Of a DNA stretch of 64,000 bases, positions 25,401 to 36,605 are shown piece after piece. The stretch lies in contig NW_024881303.1 of assembly GCF_018691265.1 (NCBI RefSeq), positions 6,999,777-7,063,776 on the forward strand, in the 5' to 3' direction. The DNA is from Tyto alba (lineage: Eukaryota; Chordata; Aves; Strigiformes; Tytonidae). A program made the translations under genes and the position numbers. The notes under the pieces are model-generated. The model made no database searches. It was given only the letters and a program-made list of their open reading frames with translations, and had not been told where the DNA came from. The stretch's first letter is position 1. Every line of letters begins with the position of its first letter.

Positions 25401-28400
25401 TATCGGGGAGGTTAGCAGCAGACCCAGCTGTACTGATGCGAGCTGCTAGAGCTCTGCAGTGTTGAGGTGCTAGAGTATGCAACTCGCAAACCCTCCTTAC
25501 AAAATGGCATCCAGAACACAAGTGTGCAGTTTTTACCATTTTTCATACTCTTTTTTCAGTCGAGGTGCTGCAAAACTCTGCAGCACAGCAACTGGTATGC
25601 TTTCACCAGCAAGCATTTGGACAGGAGGTATTATTCACAGATAGATCATCTTTGTGCTTAAAAATTCCTCTGTCAGAGGACAGTATTGGAAATTTATGCA
25701 AATCTCACTTTCTGAGATACTTGAATTTTATATCACACAATACCTTCACATTAAATGAAGCGAGCACAGGCGAGCTAGCTCAGGAAGATGTACATGGAAC
25801 ATCATCTACTGATGAAAGAAGAAGGCCAAACATCAGAGGAAAACGCTACCTGGGACGCAGCAGTAGACAGGCAAACAAATGAGATCTGAGCCAAAAAATG
25901 CAAAAGCCCACTTCAGTAGAGTTCCCCGATTCCAATTGATGGTAAGACCCAAAATGAGAAACTGAGCCCTCTTTCTTTCTTTCTAGGATCTTCTGCCTCA
26001 TATTTCTGCAGATTGGAAGTGGGCTGTACGCTCACGCGGAGAGATACCAAACTGCACTTTCTCATACACCTTGACATGGAAGATGCTGAATTACTCAAGG
26101 CAGACTTGACCAGGTATGTGTATATCCTGAAACTCGACCTTTTCTGCCATTGAATGACTGGGATATTTACTAAGCTGTATCAGGTAAAGAAAGACTTCCC
26201 ATAACTCAGAGCAAGATGGACAGAGGCCAAATGACACAGTTCTGGGGATAGGTGCATGCATGAGAGAGGAGATGAAAAGGCAGCTGGCCTCTTTTGCCAG
26301 CCAAATGAGACCTGGGAGAGACGGATCCTGTGTCTTTTAGACCTGAGGCAAATATTCTCATGTGCATGGAAAAAATATGTGCCAATTGCTAGGTGGAAAA
26401 TCTCAGCAAAGAGGAGAGAGGAGTTGAATGATTTTTATGTGGCTGTCCCAGTGCCCATGTCCAGCCTGCAAACACAAAAACACCCACCAGCCTGCAGTAG
26501 GTCAGTTTGGATTTTCAAAGGCCGGAACCAAACTGCCTTCTCCTTATCTCCCTCGCAGGGCCAGGGAGCTGCGGTACTACTGCCATGTCCAGCTGTTTGG
26601 GCAGGATTCGCTGCTTCTGCAGCCATTCCTCTTCCTCAGGGAGAAGGGGGCGAGCCAAACCACCTTGCAAAAGGTGGTGCAGGAGGGAGGTGAACCTCAT
26701 GGCTCCTTGGCAGGGAAGGGGAAGGAGAGTTCAGAATTAGAAACCAGTGGATGCTTGTGGGATCCAGCCATGGTCTGTGAAAGCACATTCCCTGGAGAAA
26801 GCACTTTTTTTGCCAAAAGGCCTCAGGAATTTGAACTGTATCAGTTTCCCTGGAATTTAAATGCTGCTGAAAACACCTGAGCTATGTGTCAAAACTGTGT
26901 TTGCTCCTTCAGTCGCAGCTTCTGTCACTTCAAAGACTTTTAATATTATTAGAATCGAATCGAATCGAATCGAATCGAATCGAATCGAATCGAATCGAAT
27001 AGAATAGAATAGTTCAGTTGGAAGGGAGCTACAACGATCATCTAGTCCAACTGCCTGACCATTTCAGGGCTGACCAGAAGTTGAAGCCTGTTGTTAAGGG
27101 TATTGGCCAAATGCCTCTTAAACACTGACAGGTTCAGGGCATTGATCACCTCTCTAGGAAGCCTGTTTCAGTGTTTGACCACTCCCTCAGTAAAGAAACA
27201 TTTCCTTATCGAGAGGGTGGTCAAACATATTTTTGTCCTACATTTCCTTACATAAACAAGTCTCCCTTAAAAGCAGGGAGAGGCACACTGGGTGCAGAAT
27301 TCCCCAGCTGGGATCCTTTGCCTGGCTTTCTCAGGGTGCCATTTCTTCCTGTAATGGTTTACACCAGAACAAAAGTACCTGTCACATCAGTGGCGGGTGC
27401 TGTAAACAGATACCAAGGGGCAAAGGAATGAGATATTTGCTCCTTCACCATCAGGTGAACCCAGAACTGGGTGCATCAACTCCCTCCACACCCTTTTTAA
27501 AATTCTGAATGGGAATGAAAATGAAAGATGAGGTTGTGCACCACATTCGTGTCTGCTTTGAGTGTCATCTAATCCTATATTTATATAAAACTGACTAAGA
27601 TAGCAAACAACTCCCTCAAACACTCACTGACCCCATGGGTTTACTGCCTTTCAGCAGGTCACAAAATATAAATGGTGGCCTGAGTCTCTGATGAAGGGTA
27701 GCTGCCTGCTCATGCCTGCGCCCCTTCCTTTGCACGCTGAAGAGATGACCACCCAGGTTCCGACCAGCCTCCCCCAGCACAGGGGCACACAGTGAGTATG
27801 GGGATGGTGGGGCCAGGAGCTCAGCTGGAGCTGCACACCTTCACACCCCCCCCTTCCCAGACCCGCTGGCCCCATGCTCAGCCAGGCTGAGACAGGCTGC
27901 GAGTCCAGCTCTTACGTGGGTACGGTGTTCCCCAGATAAATTGAAGAAGAGGGGATCCCTCACAGCACGAGTTAATGACATATAATTAAGTGCTTTGGTC
28001 AATCTGTAGGGAAAGAATAAAAGGTCCCAGTGTGGTGAAGGGTCTTGCAAACGCTGGGTGCGTTGCAGACAGTGTGTGTGTGCATATGTGTGTGTGTGCA
28101 TATGTGTGTGTGTGCACGGCCCAGCCCGGCCCTGGCTGCAATGGTATGATTCTGAGCAACACACGCTGAATATGCATGAAGCAGGAGGCTGGTGCCAGGT
28201 GAGCCTGTCGATATGTGATGTGCAAGCAATTGGACAGTGGGCCAATCTGCCTGGCTAAGCAAGATACACTTCTGAGAGCCAAAATGCCAACTTCAAACCA
28301 CCTAGGGTTTGCAGGTAGGATTTGCAATCAGGGCTTGGAAAACAGGCACTGAAATCAGCCTTGGCTTCATGAGGTTTGGGTTTCTGCTGTTTTGAAAATC

Positions 28401-31400
28401 CCAACTGTAAAATCCTGACCATGCCCATTAACATGCAGAAGCTGTTCAGCTGTAGCTTTCCATGATCTCCCTTTAGCCTCTTGGAAGGAGGGAAGCAGTG
28501 TCGGTCACTTTGCACTCTTTCCAGTACAACACAGCAGAGTTCTGGCTCATTTGTGGAGGTATAAAAGGACTCCAGGTTTTGCCAGAACTGTCTCAGACTC
28601 AAAAGTATTTGCATTTATTAAGGAGGACTTGCTAGGCATCTCTAAGACAGCAGTGCTGCAGGTCACTGCAACTGCCTTGGAAGAATTTTTCTGGAGAAGC
28701 ATGTGATGAGCTATTTATCTGAAAGTATCACCTGCCTGTGTTTTTTAACTGACAGCAGAACTTGTGAAATGTTACTCAAGTAACATTCTATTTGACAGAA
28801 GTTTTCAAGGGTGCCAAATCACTGTCTCAGCTATATTTTATGGTATAACCTCATCTTATTAAACTAATGTGAGTCCTCCATTTGGGGCCAACCCCCAAAA
28901 TAATGATGTACAAAGGTGAGCTATGATAGAAGCAATCACCTGTTATTATGAGTAGCTGGTAAATACCCATGTTTGTGAGGCAAGCTAAGAGTTACCTCAC
29001 AAATATAAGCAACAGCAGCAGCATGCAACGTGTGTGCCGGCAAGGAACTGCTCCTGAGAACAGTGCTTGAAAGCTTTCCCAGCCATCATCATTGTTTCCA
29101 GCAGAAAATGTTTCTGTTCCTCAGTAATTGCCATCAAAAAAGCCAGAAGACAGACGTGGGGGCTGGAAAGGGCAGTGCTGGAGGCAAGAGGTGAATGATG
29201 AGATGACTAAGGTGGACTAAGTAGTGATGCTCCTGAATCCATCCTCCTCGGAACCGGGCTGGTGGAAGTACGAGGACTGGGCTTTGGTGGTTTACGTGGT
29301 CCCCAGAAGCATCGTGGTCTGGGGCAGCTGCAGCCCAAGGCTTCTGAGTGGAGATCCCAGAGGGAGAATAGAGGATCCAAACCAACTTGTAGCTAAAATG
29401 TCCTCACACCTTCAGACTCCTGCATGGTTATATTTTTGAAAAATACTTTTGTAAGAGAAACAGGGATATTTCTATTTCTCAAAGAAAGCATTTTAAGATC
29501 AAAATTAATGAAGACCAACTGAGCACAGATTAGACAATTCACATCTTCCAAGGCTTCTCCCTCCCCTTCCTCTGAAAACCTGTTTTCTCCTTCTGACTTT
29601 TCAAGTTTTTCCTCTACTGCAACAACGGCATGAAAAATGAACATGCATCAAGCATTATTTACATGGAAGTTAGTACAGAAAGTGTGTGCAAGACCCTTGT
29701 ATCCAGCCTTTAAAGGAGGCCCATGGGCTTTGATGATTGAATAAAAGGTTATACGCTCTTCAGAATACTAATAACACCCTTGCATGTGATCGAGCTGCCC
29801 TCCCCACAATGGAGGTCCCACTGGACCTCCCTAGGAGGTAAAATCAATGGGTTGTACAGCTTCATTCCCTATGTAATATTAGCATTAATAAGAAGTGAGA
29901 AAAACCTGTGTACACACAGCCTTGAATTCTGTATGCAGTGTCATATAATGACTTCATCAATATAAATAACTTCATAAGGCATTTCTCGGACTTACTGGAA
30001 TTGAAAAGATCAGGAAACATAATTTAAGAAGGGCAATCTTGTTTATAGCATTGTCACAACAATATTTGACAACAAATGCAGCAAAGCTGTAAGTCTCTGA
30101 GTAGAAGTAAATATTGCTCACACTCAAAGAGATTCCCGTTTTCAGCTTTAACCACAGGCTGCAGGACCAGACTTTCCCTCTTCTCTCCAGTGAAGGATCC
30201 AGGAGGACCCAGAAGGTCATTGCTCCCCTCTCCACAACAGATCTGATTCAAATGTAATACAGATGGATACAGCATTTAATGAGCAGTTTGGTGCCTTCAG
30301 GAGACTGCTGTGATTAACAGCAGAGCCAAGACAGAATATCTGTGCTGTTTTATAAGGCATCTCTCCTTATGCTTTATCTCCAGCCTTGAGGGATCCCTCC
30401 ATACTTCTACCTCTTGTACGCACTTTATCCATTAACTTCCTGTCCTTAGTTCAGCTTTATATCTTTATCATCCACCTGCCCCAAGACTCAACTTGAAAGT
30501 TCAGACCTTCCTGGTCCCTGAACTCTGATGAGGGGATACCCGGAGCAGGAATAGGACCAGGGAAAAGGAAAGTCTTGATATAGGATGCCCTCCATGTTAT
30601 ATCCTACTCCATCTGCAAGATCAAAATGTGAGCAAAAAATTATTGATTGATTGCCTCGTGTGAGGCACCAGAGTGGGCTTGGGTAGACAGAAGAGGATTT
30701 GCAATAAAAAAATTAGCCCTACAACCATGTCGCATACAAGTCTATTGTAGTATTATTTAGCATTATTATTATTATTACTATTATTATTGGTGTCATTATT
30801 GTTATTACAATTTTCACATAAGAGAGGCTTTAAGACCAGGATTTAACACAGCAGCAGGAGAGAGCCTCCTCCACACATCTCCTGCTCATCAAATCATATC
30901 ACTACCTGCCTTGGCCAGCTTCTATGGAGGATGTTATTGCTCTCACCTGAAATGAGCAGAATCCAAGGAGACCAAGCAGAGTTCCTGAATGCAGTCCCTG
31001 AATGCACACAATGCTATGGCAATGTTAAGATTTTCCAGAGGTGCTCCTGGACCAAAATAACAGACCTGGACCCTTCCTAACTCTACCCAAACACTTGAAA
31101 ATCTGCAGATTTTCAACATGAATGGCTCAGACCTATGTTATTTGTGAAAATTAAATATGACATGGAGAGAATATCCCTTCTGATATCAAAAAAGCCTCAC
31201 CAAAACTCACTGCCCAGAAACCTAATGAAAGCAAAAGCAGCCCTCCAATGTTGCTTTCAGCTATTTCCCCATCATTACCCTCTTGCTAGAGTTTAAATTA
31301 CTCCTCAGGGAATACCTTAAAATAATCTTACTTTGGGGGAATTTTTTCTTTGTTTTGGCAATGAAAGAATATTGTCCAAGTATTCCTAAAAGAAATTTTT

Positions 31401-34400
31401 TTGAAAAAATTACATTCAGCCATGGCAGAGCAGGTATGCAGAGCACATTTTGGCAGAGCTTCTGAAACCTCACTGATTTTTTGATACCACCTCAGCCAAG
31501 GTGTTTGTTGGGATGGCTGGCAGTCGAACAGTGTGAAGCTCATCTAAGAGGATTTGTCCTCTGACTTTTTGATCTTGCAGTCATATTGCCATCAACAGGA
31601 ATGCGCTTGAGGAAGGAGTAATACAATTTCTGCAGCAGTGACAAAAAAATGAAAGCAAATCTGAAAGAGGAAAAAAATCTTGAAAAATTTAATTCCAATT
31701 TCACAGGAAACCAACTGTGCAATTAGGAAGTCAACTCCTCATAAGTTAGTGTAGTTTTGTGAAACTATTAGCTAAATTGGTTACATCAGATGATGACTTA
31801 GTTCCAAGTTCTTTTAGCTCCACCAAGGTCCAGCATAAGAACCAACTACTGTGACAGATCTTCAGCTGCTGAAAAGAGGGAGAGCTCATTTGAGCAAGAC
31901 AAGTGGATCCCGGCTGAGAGTTCAGCCCACAATATTTTCAGGAAAGCAGTGAAGGTACCAACTGGCTGAAGTTATATTCTCATGATAATAGCTGTAATTA
32001 GACAGACTTCAGAACTTACAATAAAATTATAGATTAATAGCATGCATTCATATTATTGCCACTGAACTTCTTTATCGGTCTTAAAGTGGGAAATGTTGCC
32101 ATCAGTAGTTGGTGCAGCTTCTCAGCACCCTTTGGAAACCAATTGATTTATCAATCAAGCAAGGAAGCTGGTTCTCTGGAAACAGCTGCCAAGAAAATGC
32201 TACTCAATAACCCTAGTCCCAGTGGAGTTATGTCAGCTAGATGGATTTGATGAAGTCTGCAGTCCTTTTCCACATTAAGTTATAATTATAATGGGGATAA
32301 TATTCAGGATCATTTCTATGAATGGTTCACAGGCCTTTTTCTCTGGATCTTTCAGATTTTCTTTTTTATTAAGTCTTGCAGGAGGTTGAAGCTGAAGGAA
32401 CTAGGATGTCACTTATGACCACGCAAGAGCTGGCATGTAGAAGAAATGGTGGAAGAGGGAATACTCATGGGGACCAGTGTAATGGCACCAAATAGCTCCA
32501 CCAAGTTGGGGTGCAAAGACCTTCCTAATCCAGAGAGACCTCTCAGCAAGACATGAGTCCTGCTGAGCTGGGCCAAGTCCCTGGGGAGAGCCCAGAGACC
32601 TGCTCCACCACCTGAACCTGGAGGCACACCTCATCCAGCAGCTCCCCTCTGGAAGCTGCGTGCTGCGATGCATCACGCAGCTGGCACTGGCTGTAGGTTC
32701 TTACGTGAGGGCCCACATCAACCAGCAAGTCCAGTCGGAGACGTTTCTCTGCACACTCATGCATTATGCATGGCTCCAACCGAGCCTACTTCAAATGCGT
32801 CGCCTTCCAGTGCAAAAGATGACTTGGGTGTGGAAGCCAGCTGCAATTCCCCAAAGCCACCTAGGATAATATTTTGAATTAAGCACATGACCAGCAGGGG
32901 CAAGTTATTCTCCCGCTCCCCTGAGGGGCTGTATCATGATCTTCCATTGACATAATCATGTTGTACCTGCAGGATGGGTAGGCAAAACGCACTGCAATAT
33001 TTCTAAACATATGCAGCAGCATCAATTGCTTCATTGCAAGGACAGTAACAGTACATTGATTTAGTGCGGCAAAGCCAAAGCTTCACCAAGCGTTCCTGAA
33101 GCTTCTCAAGATCCTTACCCAATTTTACACCAATTATAAGTACTAGAAGGGCAAACCAACAATATAGCTAGTTGTAGGCTTGACTGTTTATTAAAACTTA
33201 TGTTAACCTCAATGTTCTATCTCCATAATTTCAGTAAAAATGTGCTCTGTATTTATTGAGGTTTGCATCTGCATCTGTTACGTTCACAGACATATTCCAG
33301 AGTTTTCAGAGAGGAACCATAATTCCATTAATAATGAAGCTGCCAAAATTATACAATTTCAGGGTTGCATGAAACTGCTATTCTAGGTTGAGACTGAGAC
33401 TACATGAATAATAGATATTAAAAGAATCAATGAATCAAGTTTTTAGTCTTCATTCTTCTGAATTTTAAATTTATTTTATCTGGGACTGATCAAAGAATTT
33501 TGCCGACAGAAATAATATTCTATGATTATTTCATGTTTTCTGTAGGATCATTTTTGAATCATAAAGCATCACCCAAGAAAAAGAAAAAGATATGCCAATG
33601 ATGTGGAAGTGAGGCAAGTGATTTATTTTAGCTGCGCTGATTTTTTCAGATCTGGTTTTTTTTTTTTTTCAAATCAGCATGGGACATATTGTGTCATTTA
33701 ATTTTCAGCAAATTTACCTTGGTTTCAAAAAGGAGAGCACAGAAAGAGAGAAAACCCACTATTATTATTAATTGAACAATAGCAGCATGCACTCTATTTC
33801 CCCCTTTCCTAATTTATGAAAAAAAATATTATTTTCTCTGATAAAGAGGGAAAATATTTAGTTTGCCTCTAAATACAGGTTGTTCAGCAATCTGACTCAG
33901 CAAATCAATGTTTTTGTAAGAATCAGCAAAAAATTGAGCCTTTTTGGAAACAAAACAACCAAAAAACCGAAACCCCAGCTAACAAGGAAGTTTATCTGCA
34001 AAGCTCAGATGAAAAGACCCTGAAGTTTGGTTGTGGCTCTCCCATATAAGCTTAATTAATCATGCAATCCTATAGAAAAGCCTAGCCCTTGATTTAAGGT
34101 ATGGCAAGCCCGAGCTGCTGGAGGCTGGCATTTAACAGGTGCATCTGTTTACTTCCCAGCTACTCATCTTCCTTAAAAAAACCCTCAGACCGTAAATACA
34201 ATTAGGTGCTGAATTAAGATTGCAAAAATATCAAGCTCTCTAGAGACAAGTGTCTGTCTGAAAGACCTCCCCCCTGCCCTCCCTTCCCCAAAAAACATTT
34301 CAGGAAGGTTTTCTGGCTTCTATTACATTGAGCTGTGTTTATGAAACTATGTCTGCAAGCATCCTGGACCCTTTAATGAGATGATGCTGTAGAGCAATCT

Positions 34401-35510
34401 CTCTCCCAGAGACCCTGTTTTGACCATCAACATCATGTGCTGCCTATTTAGCGTAAATGTGCACCTTAAAATTTAAAAATACATTCAAACAAAGCCTGCC
34501 CAAACAGACCGCAGCCTGCCCAGCAGGATCAGCCGCTAGCTTTTCTCCCTCTAATCTGCCCACCGAGCAGCGTCACAGAGACTGTCTTTTATCAAAACAA
34601 AGGCTGGATGCTGGCTGGGAAGTGTGAAGCTGACTAAAAATGGCTGAAAAGCTGTCCGAGGCTCCCGGGAAGGTAGCCAGCCCCACCCAGCGCAGACACC
34701 GACCCGCTCAGAAAAGCTGAAAATAAGCCCAAAAGGGAGATGCTATTGTTCCCCTCGCCTACTCAGCAGCAAGACAACATCATCGCAATATTTTGCCCCC
34801 CGAACGACTGGGCTGAGTGCTCGAAAGCACAACGAAGGGATGACATTTTTTTTTTTTTTTTTTTAAAGCAATCCCACAGCAAAGTACGAAGTGGGTGGCA
34901 ATGCCGTGGCCGCCTCGGTGCTATCGCACTTCTTGCCGAAGCTGCGTTTTCTTTGTGTCGACGCTAGGCTAAGCCCTCGCTATGGGTGTGTCCGTGGGCA
35001 GGATGCACCGAGGCACCCAACGCAACCACCTCGAACCCTTGCGAGCCCGAGCAGACACAAATTCACCGTCACCCGGATCTCCTAAAGCCCAAAAGGTATG
35101 AAATCATGCCAGCGGCAGCCCGACGGAGAAAGTCAGGGATGAGAAATGACACTGCTAACAGTAAGGGTGGATGGTTTGGGAATGAGCTGTAAGGTGGGAA
35201 GGAAGGTCCTGTATCCTGGATGCTTTCAGGGTGAGACAGCTGGAGATGGGAGAAATAAATTCAAAGAATATAATTAAGGGCTTTTCATCTTTCTTTCTTA
35301 AATTACCCCCAAAGAAAAGCTTCACGGGGAGGGAGAGAAAACAGCATGCAAAGGCCCACAGGTGAACAATGCAAAAAGGGATGGATCCTGCCTTTGCCTC
35401 CTCTGACATGCAGTCCTCCTAGCATGCAACACTAGAATAGATATAATACCCTGACATTTCCAGTTGCTCCAAAGACAGTCCATCTTGGTGGAATCGGCAC
35501 TGGCTTGCAT
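19378..35510 (-). CDS. RTN1: Reticulon-1, short isoform RTN1-C (complete)
   Basis: The coding sequence is join(35450-35510, 23668-23875, 22367-22505, 21412-21481, 20986-21032, 20837-20895, 19378-19420) on the minus strand. It gives 627 nt, 208 residues plus TAA, the length of human RTN1-C. Residues 1-20 are the RTN1-C-specific head ([20 protein letters not shown]). Residues 21-208 form the reticulon homology domain: a first hydrophobic hairpin at about 33-70, a 66-residue-type loop to K136, a second hairpin at about 137-172, and a cytosolic tail ending KRKAE, a KxKxx-like ER retrieval signal. Reticulons wedge into ER tubule membranes and curve them. RTN1 is a neuronal/neuroendocrine member. 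All splice sites are GT/AG and all phases fit. The exon sizes 208/139/70/47/59 are the canonical reticulon set. RTN1-A would add exons upstream, beyond what I can find in this window. Confidence 0.97.
19740..20115 (-). repeat. CR1 LINE fragment in the last RTN1 intron
   Basis: The blocks CTTGAAAACCTCCAATGAAG, GCTTGCTCTACTGCTGTCC, GCCAGGCTAAACAAGCCTGG and TCCTCAGTATCCTCTCATGG occur in the order of the CR1 3' region in reverse complement. The copy is strongly diverged, 5'-truncated and without a coding frame. It sits between the 59-bp exon and the terminal exon, in the same orientation as RTN1. Confidence 0.75.
20837..20895 (-). CDS. RTN1: RTN1 shared exon, 59 bp (C-terminal helix)
   Basis: This exon encodes residues 176-194 plus two bases, [19 protein letters not shown] then K195 split AA|G. 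The acceptor is ttgcag at 20896-20897 and the donor is AA|gtgagt at 20836. This is the conserved amphipathic C-terminal helix of reticulons. Confidence 0.97.
20986..21032 (-). CDS. RTN1: RTN1 shared exon, 47 bp (second hairpin, end)
   Basis: This exon encodes residues 160-175, [16 protein letters not shown]. The acceptor is cctcag next to 21032 and the donor is CAG|gtaag at 20985. The membrane-proximal YDKYQ differs from the human YVKHQ as I recall it; the downstream AQIDQYLG is conserved. Confidence 0.97.
21412..21481 (-). CDS. RTN1: RTN1 shared exon, 70 bp (second hairpin, first half)
   Basis: This exon encodes residues 137-159 plus one base, [18 protein letters not shown] then TLLIM. The acceptor is aatttag at 21482-21483. 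A cryptic AG six bases inside the exon would drop FA and leave the wrong exon size, so the outer site is chosen. The donor is G|gtaaaacc at 21411. Confidence 0.97.
22367..22505 (-). CDS. RTN1: RTN1 shared exon, 139 bp (loop)
   Basis: This exon encodes residues 90-136, [20 protein letters not shown] through [16 protein letters not shown]. This is the hydrophilic 66-residue-type loop between the two membrane hairpins. The acceptor is ctggcag at 22506-22507 and the donor is AAA|gtagga at 22366. [11 protein letters not shown] differs from the human LELEITLSQEQ by conservative changes. Confidence 0.97.
23668..23875 (-). CDS. RTN1: RTN1 shared exon, 208 bp, start of reticulon domain
   Basis: This exon encodes residues 21-90, (A)[18 protein letters not shown] through the long hydrophobic hairpin to KTDEGHPFK. 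The acceptor is cccag next to 23875 and the donor is AA|gtgagt at 23667. The size is exactly that of the conserved reticulon exon. One change in the hairpin, ALAGLSA where I recall ALAALSA in human, is conservative. Confidence 0.98.
26951..27012. repeat. (AATCG/AATAG)n pentanucleotide satellite at a CR1 tail
   Basis: About ten perfect GAATC-type units at 26951-27000 are followed by three AATAG units. They sit exactly where the short 3'-terminal repeats of a minus-strand CR1 should be, so the satellite seems to have grown from the LINE tail. Confidence 0.9.
26951..27210 (-). repeat. CR1 LINE 3' fragment
   Basis: The motifs TTGGAAGGGAGCTACAACGA, ATCATCTAGTCCAACTGCC, GGCATTGATCACCTCTC-like and CTCAGTAAAGAAACATTTCC follow the CR1 3' UTR in reverse complement. 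The element is 5'-truncated at about 27210. Its 3' end carries the pentanucleotide array. Confidence 0.85.
28071..28117. repeat. (TG)n/CATATG minisatellite
   Basis: Three near-identical 16-bp units made of a TG run plus GCATATG stand in tandem. This is a compound microsatellite in RTN1-C intron 1. The minus-strand open frames here (repeated [13 protein letters not shown]) are products of the repeat and not genes. Confidence 0.9.
30760..30788. repeat. (ATT)n microsatellite
   Basis: A run of ATT units with one interruption (ACT). It is a simple repeat within the RTN1-C intron. Confidence 0.85.
35450..35510 (-). CDS. RTN1: RTN1-C alternative first coding exon
   Basis: ATG at 35510-35508 in the context CCGAG-ATG-C begins [20 protein letters not shown]. 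The donor is CAG-G|gtatta at 35449. The leftover G joins CT of the next exon to give A21, restoring the invariant AIDLLYWRD. An in-frame TAA at 35589-35591 with no ATG in between fixes this start. The human head differs only by conservative changes, as I recall it. Confidence 0.96.
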
Positions 35511-36350
35511 CTCGGAGGGCTGAGGAATTGCCGGTCCTTTCGTCGGAGGCACTGCGTTACCAGTCAGGCATTCCCGAGCATGGGTGGGTTAGCGGGTATC
35601 GCTCCCGTCTCCCCGCTCGGCTCCGGACTGATGCTGTAAGCAGCACAGGCGGAGGGGGGAGGGCATATTGTACGCGCTGCGGTCTCCACTGCAGCAAATC
35701 AGCAGTGTGATGTGGTTGCCCTAGGGAGCAGGCTCCTTTGAAAAGGGGATGCAGTCCCCTTTCAAATCAAAAGCTTGCGCTTGGCGGCTTAGCCTCCTAA
35801 GCCATCGCAATGGTTAAGGCAACCTGACGGCAAAGTAATAAAAACAAATTGGGTGTGGGTGGAGGGGGGCCGGGGGGGGAGCAGTGTTTCCTATGTGGCC
35901 GTATGGTTGTGACTATTCATGTTCCAGAAATTTCTTGAGAGTGATGAAATCTGGTGTTTACTTCATTTTTTTGTGAGGACCAAATTTCACCCAACCCCTC
36001 CAGGTTTGGATGCCCCCCCCTCTCCTCTGCCCAGATGGGTGAGGTCAGGGAGCAGACAGGAAAAAAACAAGGTCAGGATCGGACCCCAACAGGGCAACCC
36101 CCATTTTGCTATTTTTTTCAAAACTGTTCCAGAAACAGAAGAAAATAGCAGAGCGCCCACACCACCGGGGATCACTCTTCTTCCCCAGCAGGCATGAGCA
36201 CCCGCAGGGACAGGGTGACCCGCGCGGCCCCCCAGCCCCTGTGCCAAGCCCTGCTACACTGGGGTGCCGAGCACCGCAAGCTGCGCCCAGGTTAGGGTGT
36301 GTGGGGTAAGAGCACTGCCTTCTCCCGCTGCTCAAAATGCTGCATAAACC
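35511..36350 (-). promoter_or_regulatory. RTN1: RTN1-C internal promoter, CpG-rich
   Basis: Directly upstream of the RTN1-C ATG, about 16 CpGs occur within 35530-35690, with C-rich CCCTCCCCCCTCCGCC on the minus strand (SP/MAZ-type), and GC-rich sequence continues to about 36.35 kb. No TATA box is seen. This fits the known internal promoter that makes the short neuronal isoform. The transcription start cannot be fixed. Confidence 0.6.
35557..35581 (-). promoter_or_regulatory. Two tiny overlapping upstream ORFs before RTN1-C
   Basis: ATG at 35581 opens MLGNA-stop (to 35564). ATG at 35571 opens MPDW-stop (to 35557). Both end 47-54 nt before the RTN1-C start codon. They matter only if transcription starts upstream of 35581. 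Confidence 0.45.
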
Positions 36351-36449
36351 AGGACCTGAGGCGCAAGAGCGCAGGTATACAGGACAATTTGTGAAAAAGC
36401 GTGTGCTCTCAGTAGTAACTGTGAGCCCACTAATGGCTGAATTTTAACA

Positions 36450-36605
36450 CCAGACTCAACACTCCTCTCCTGCGTAAGACAGTGCTCTTGCCTCAGTTTC
36501 CCCGTCAATAAACTACTATAATTAACCTCACAGAGATGTCATAACTAAGCAACGGCCACATGGTACTTGGTAAATAATTGGAAAGAAAATGCTTTACATA
36601 CACCC
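36450..36605 (-). repeat. MIR-like SINE relic
   Basis: GCTCTTGCCTCAGTTTCCCC, then AATAAACTACTATAATTAACC, CACAGAGATGTCATAACTAA and a final GAAAATGCTTTA follow the reverse complement of the MIR core and 3' end. It is old and diverged. Confidence 0.5.

Larger units (their letters stand above)
23876..35449 (-). other. RTN1: RTN1-C intron 1
   Basis: This 11.6-kb intron separates the RTN1-C head exon from the first shared exon. It contains a 24-T run at 24263-24286, a CR1 fragment with a pentanucleotide satellite near 27.0 kb, a TG/CATATG minisatellite near 28.1 kb, an (ATT)n tract near 30.77 kb and a T run at 34846-34864. No other exon is supported. The 33-34.5 kb part is AT-rich, with several TTAATTA-type homeodomain cores. 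Confidence 0.7.

Noticed and set aside
27986..28327. Minus-strand frames rich in HTHT
   Set aside because: They are translations of the TG/CATATG minisatellite.
36268..36287. RE1/REST-like site GAGCACCGCAAGCTGCGCCC upstream of RTN1-C
   Set aside because: The left half AGCACC and the end GCGCC fit, but the central GGACAG positions do not. Too weak to call.
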